A stretch of DNA of 64,000 bases. Source: Amycolatopsis nigrescens CSC17Ta-90. Lineage in GTDB: Bacteria; Actinomycetota; Actinomycetes; Mycobacteriales; Pseudonocardiaceae. The position numbers and the translations under genes are program-made. Below the pieces are notes generated by a model. That model saw nothing but the letters and a program-made list of their open reading frames with translations, made no database searches and was not told the origin of the DNA. Shown here in pieces: positions 62,653-64,000 of the stretch; the first letter of the stretch is position 1; each line of letters opens with the position of its first letter. The stretch lies in assembly GCF_000384315.1 (NCBI RefSeq), contig NZ_ARVW01000001.1:1683746-1747745 (forward strand). The letters are read 5' to 3'.

Positions 62653-64000
62653 GTGGGCACTGGGGAAGACACCGGGGAAAACACCGCGGGGTCGGACGAG
62701 CGACATCGGCTGACGGCCGTGACCGGCACCGTCGGGCTCGGCTTGGACGCGCTGGCCTCGGTGGCATACGGGCCGGAGGCGATCGTCGTGGCGCTGGCCG
62801 TCGCGGGCGCCGTCGGCATGGGGTGGACGCTGCCGGTCACCGCGGTGATCGTGCTGCTGCTGGTGGTGCTGGTGGCCTGCTACCGACAGGTGATCGCCGC
62901 CTACCCCGACGGCGGTGGCGCCTACACCGTCGCCAGGGAGCACCTCGGCACCAGGACGTCCCTGATCGCGGCGGCCTCGCTGGTGGTGGACTACGTGCTG
63001 AACGTGGCGGTTTCGGTCGCGGCCGGGGTCGCCGCGCTGACCTCCGCCTTCCCCGCCCTGCTGCCCTGGACCGTGGAGCTGTGCCTCGGGGTGCTGGCCG
63101 CGATCACCGCGGTGAACCTGCGCGGGGTGGTGGCCGGCGCGCGGCTGTTCATCGTGCCCGCGGCGGTTTTCGTCGCCTCGATCGCGGTGGTGGTCGGCGC
63201 TGGGCTGGTGCGGGGCGCACCGCTCCACCCACTGCCCGCCACCACCCAGCCGGCCGCGGTGGGTTCGGTCGGCGTGCTGCTGGTACTGGCCGCGTTCGCC
63301 AACGGGTGCGCCGCACTGACCGGGGTGGAGGCCATCGCGAACGCGACCCCGTCGTTCCGCGCGCCCCGCGCGGCCAGTGCCCGCCGTGCCGAAGCCTGCC
63401 TCGGCGCGCTGCTGGGGGTGCTGCTGATCGGGCTGGCGGTGCTGATCGAGCGCTTCGACGTCCGGCCGGTGCAGGGCCGGACGCTGCTGTCGCTGGTCAC
63501 CGAAGGCGCGCTGGGCGACGGCGCCGGGTTCGTGATCGTGCAGATCGCCACCGTGGTGCTGCTCGCGCTGGCCGCGAACACCTCCTTCGGCGGGCTGCCG
63601 GTGCTGGCCGCCCGGCTGGCCTCGGACGGGTTCGCCCCGCATCTGTTCGGGCTGCGGGCCGACCGGCTGGTGCACCGCTACGGCGTCGGGGTGCTCGCGG
63701 TGCTGGCCGGCGGGTTGCTGCTGTTCTCCGGTGGCGAGGTCGGCGTGCTGGTGCCGATGTTCGCCGTTGGCGTGTTCATCGGGTTCTTCCTCTGCCAGGT
63801 CGGCATGGTCCGGCACTGGCGCGCCGAACGCGGCCAGGGCTGGCGCGGGCGGGCCCTGCTCAACGGCCTAGGCGCGGTCCTCACCGCGACCGCGGCGGTG
63901 GTCGTCACCGCGACCAAGTTCACCCACGGCGCCTGGCTGATCGTGCTCGTCGTACCCGCGCTCGCCCTGCTGTTCGGGCGGGTGCGGGCCGCCTACGACC
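62653..64000 (+). CDS. APC-family permease (3' end outside window)
   Basis: The frame from GTG at 62653 is open to the last base (about 449 codons), so the gene continues beyond the window. A charged tail (MGTGEDTGENTAGSDERHRL) is followed by at least ten hydrophobic helices. The first core segment LDALASVAYGPEAIVVALAV and the later YRQVIAAYPDGGGAYTVARE and GVEAIANATPSFR are typical of the amino acid-polyamine-organocation transporters (YdaO/amino-acid permease branch). Substrate unknown. Confidence 0.88.
   Translation, partial: MGTGEDTGENTAGSDERHRLTAVTGTVGLGLDALASVAYGPEAIVVALAVAGAVGMGWTLPVTAVIVLLLVVLVACYRQVIAAYPDGGGAYTVAREHLGTRTSLIAAASLVVDYVLNVAVSVAAGVAALTSAFPALLPWTVELCLGVLAAITAVNLRGVVAGARLFIVPAAVFVASIAVVVGAGLVRGAPLHPLPATTQPAAVGSVGVLLVLAAFANGCAALTGVEAIANATPSFRAPRAASARRAEACLGALLGVLLIGLAVLIERFDVRPVQGRTLLSLVTEGALGDGAGFVIVQIATVVLLALAANTSFGGLPVLAARLASDGFAPHLFGLRADRLVHRYGVGVLAVLAGGLLLFSGGEVGVLVPMFAVGVFIGFFLCQVGMVRHWRAERGQGWRGRALLNGLGAVLTATAAVVVTATKFTHGAWLIVLVVPALALLFGRVRAAYD

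Overview
High-GC actinomycete chromosome, most like Amycolatopsis or another member of the Pseudonocardiaceae. The signs are strong G/C bias at third codon positions, many GTG starts and ATGA-type overlaps, mycothiol-type DinB proteins, EspG/PPE-like type VII secretion genes, several P450s, and a halogenase that reads like the glycopeptide (balhimycin-type) halogenases. Genus is an inference; no rRNA or tRNA gene was seen.

Bases 1-22204 carry mixed accessory genes: the end of a P450, a two-component system, a secreted DUF6351 protein divergent from a GH18 chitinase with a DasR-like operator between them, a DinB protein, a second P450, a GGDEF/EAL protein, a MerR/polysaccharide deacetylase pair, a GT-C glycosyltransferase, a DUF4190 protein, a GNAT acetyltransferase that seems to carry an in-frame palindromic insertion, a two-gene ESX-like unit, a P450-TetR operon and a MarR/cupin pair.

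Bases 22233-38238 form a biosynthetic region, all on the minus strand. A tightly overlapping operon (thioesterase, stand-alone A-PCP didomain, FAD halogenase, Na+/H+-type antiporter, tyrosine phenol-lyase-like enzyme) lies downstream of a Ser/Thr kinase fused to an extracellular FKBP domain and a one-module PKS (acyl ligase-ACP-KS-AT-DH-KR-ACP-TE). My reading is that an amino acid, probably tyrosine, is loaded on the PCP, chlorinated, released, and then cleaved by the lyase to a chlorinated phenol, pyruvate and ammonia. The lyase keeps the catalytic residues of tyrosine phenol-lyase but differs at two phenol-pocket positions.

Bases 38366-53142 hold an ATPase, a GntR gene divergent from a four-gene ATGA-linked operon of small genes (one only 57 codons), a secreted GH2-LamG enzyme, a VOC protein, a DinB protein and two STAND-type NTPases (XRE-NB-ARC-TPR and SEFIR-NB-ARC-TPR), followed by a glycosyltransferase.

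Bases 53412-58126 hold an ESX accessory operon (WXG100-like, EspC-like, YbaB-like, EspG-like, PPE-like, secreted serine protease) without the membrane core genes. The end has a large LuxR-family ATPase regulator, a FtsJ-like methyltransferase, rpmB (bL28) with its terminator, and the start of an APC-type permease that runs off the window.

Short tandem repeats with a strict 22-base period and a 44-base perfect palindrome lie between convergent genes at three places.
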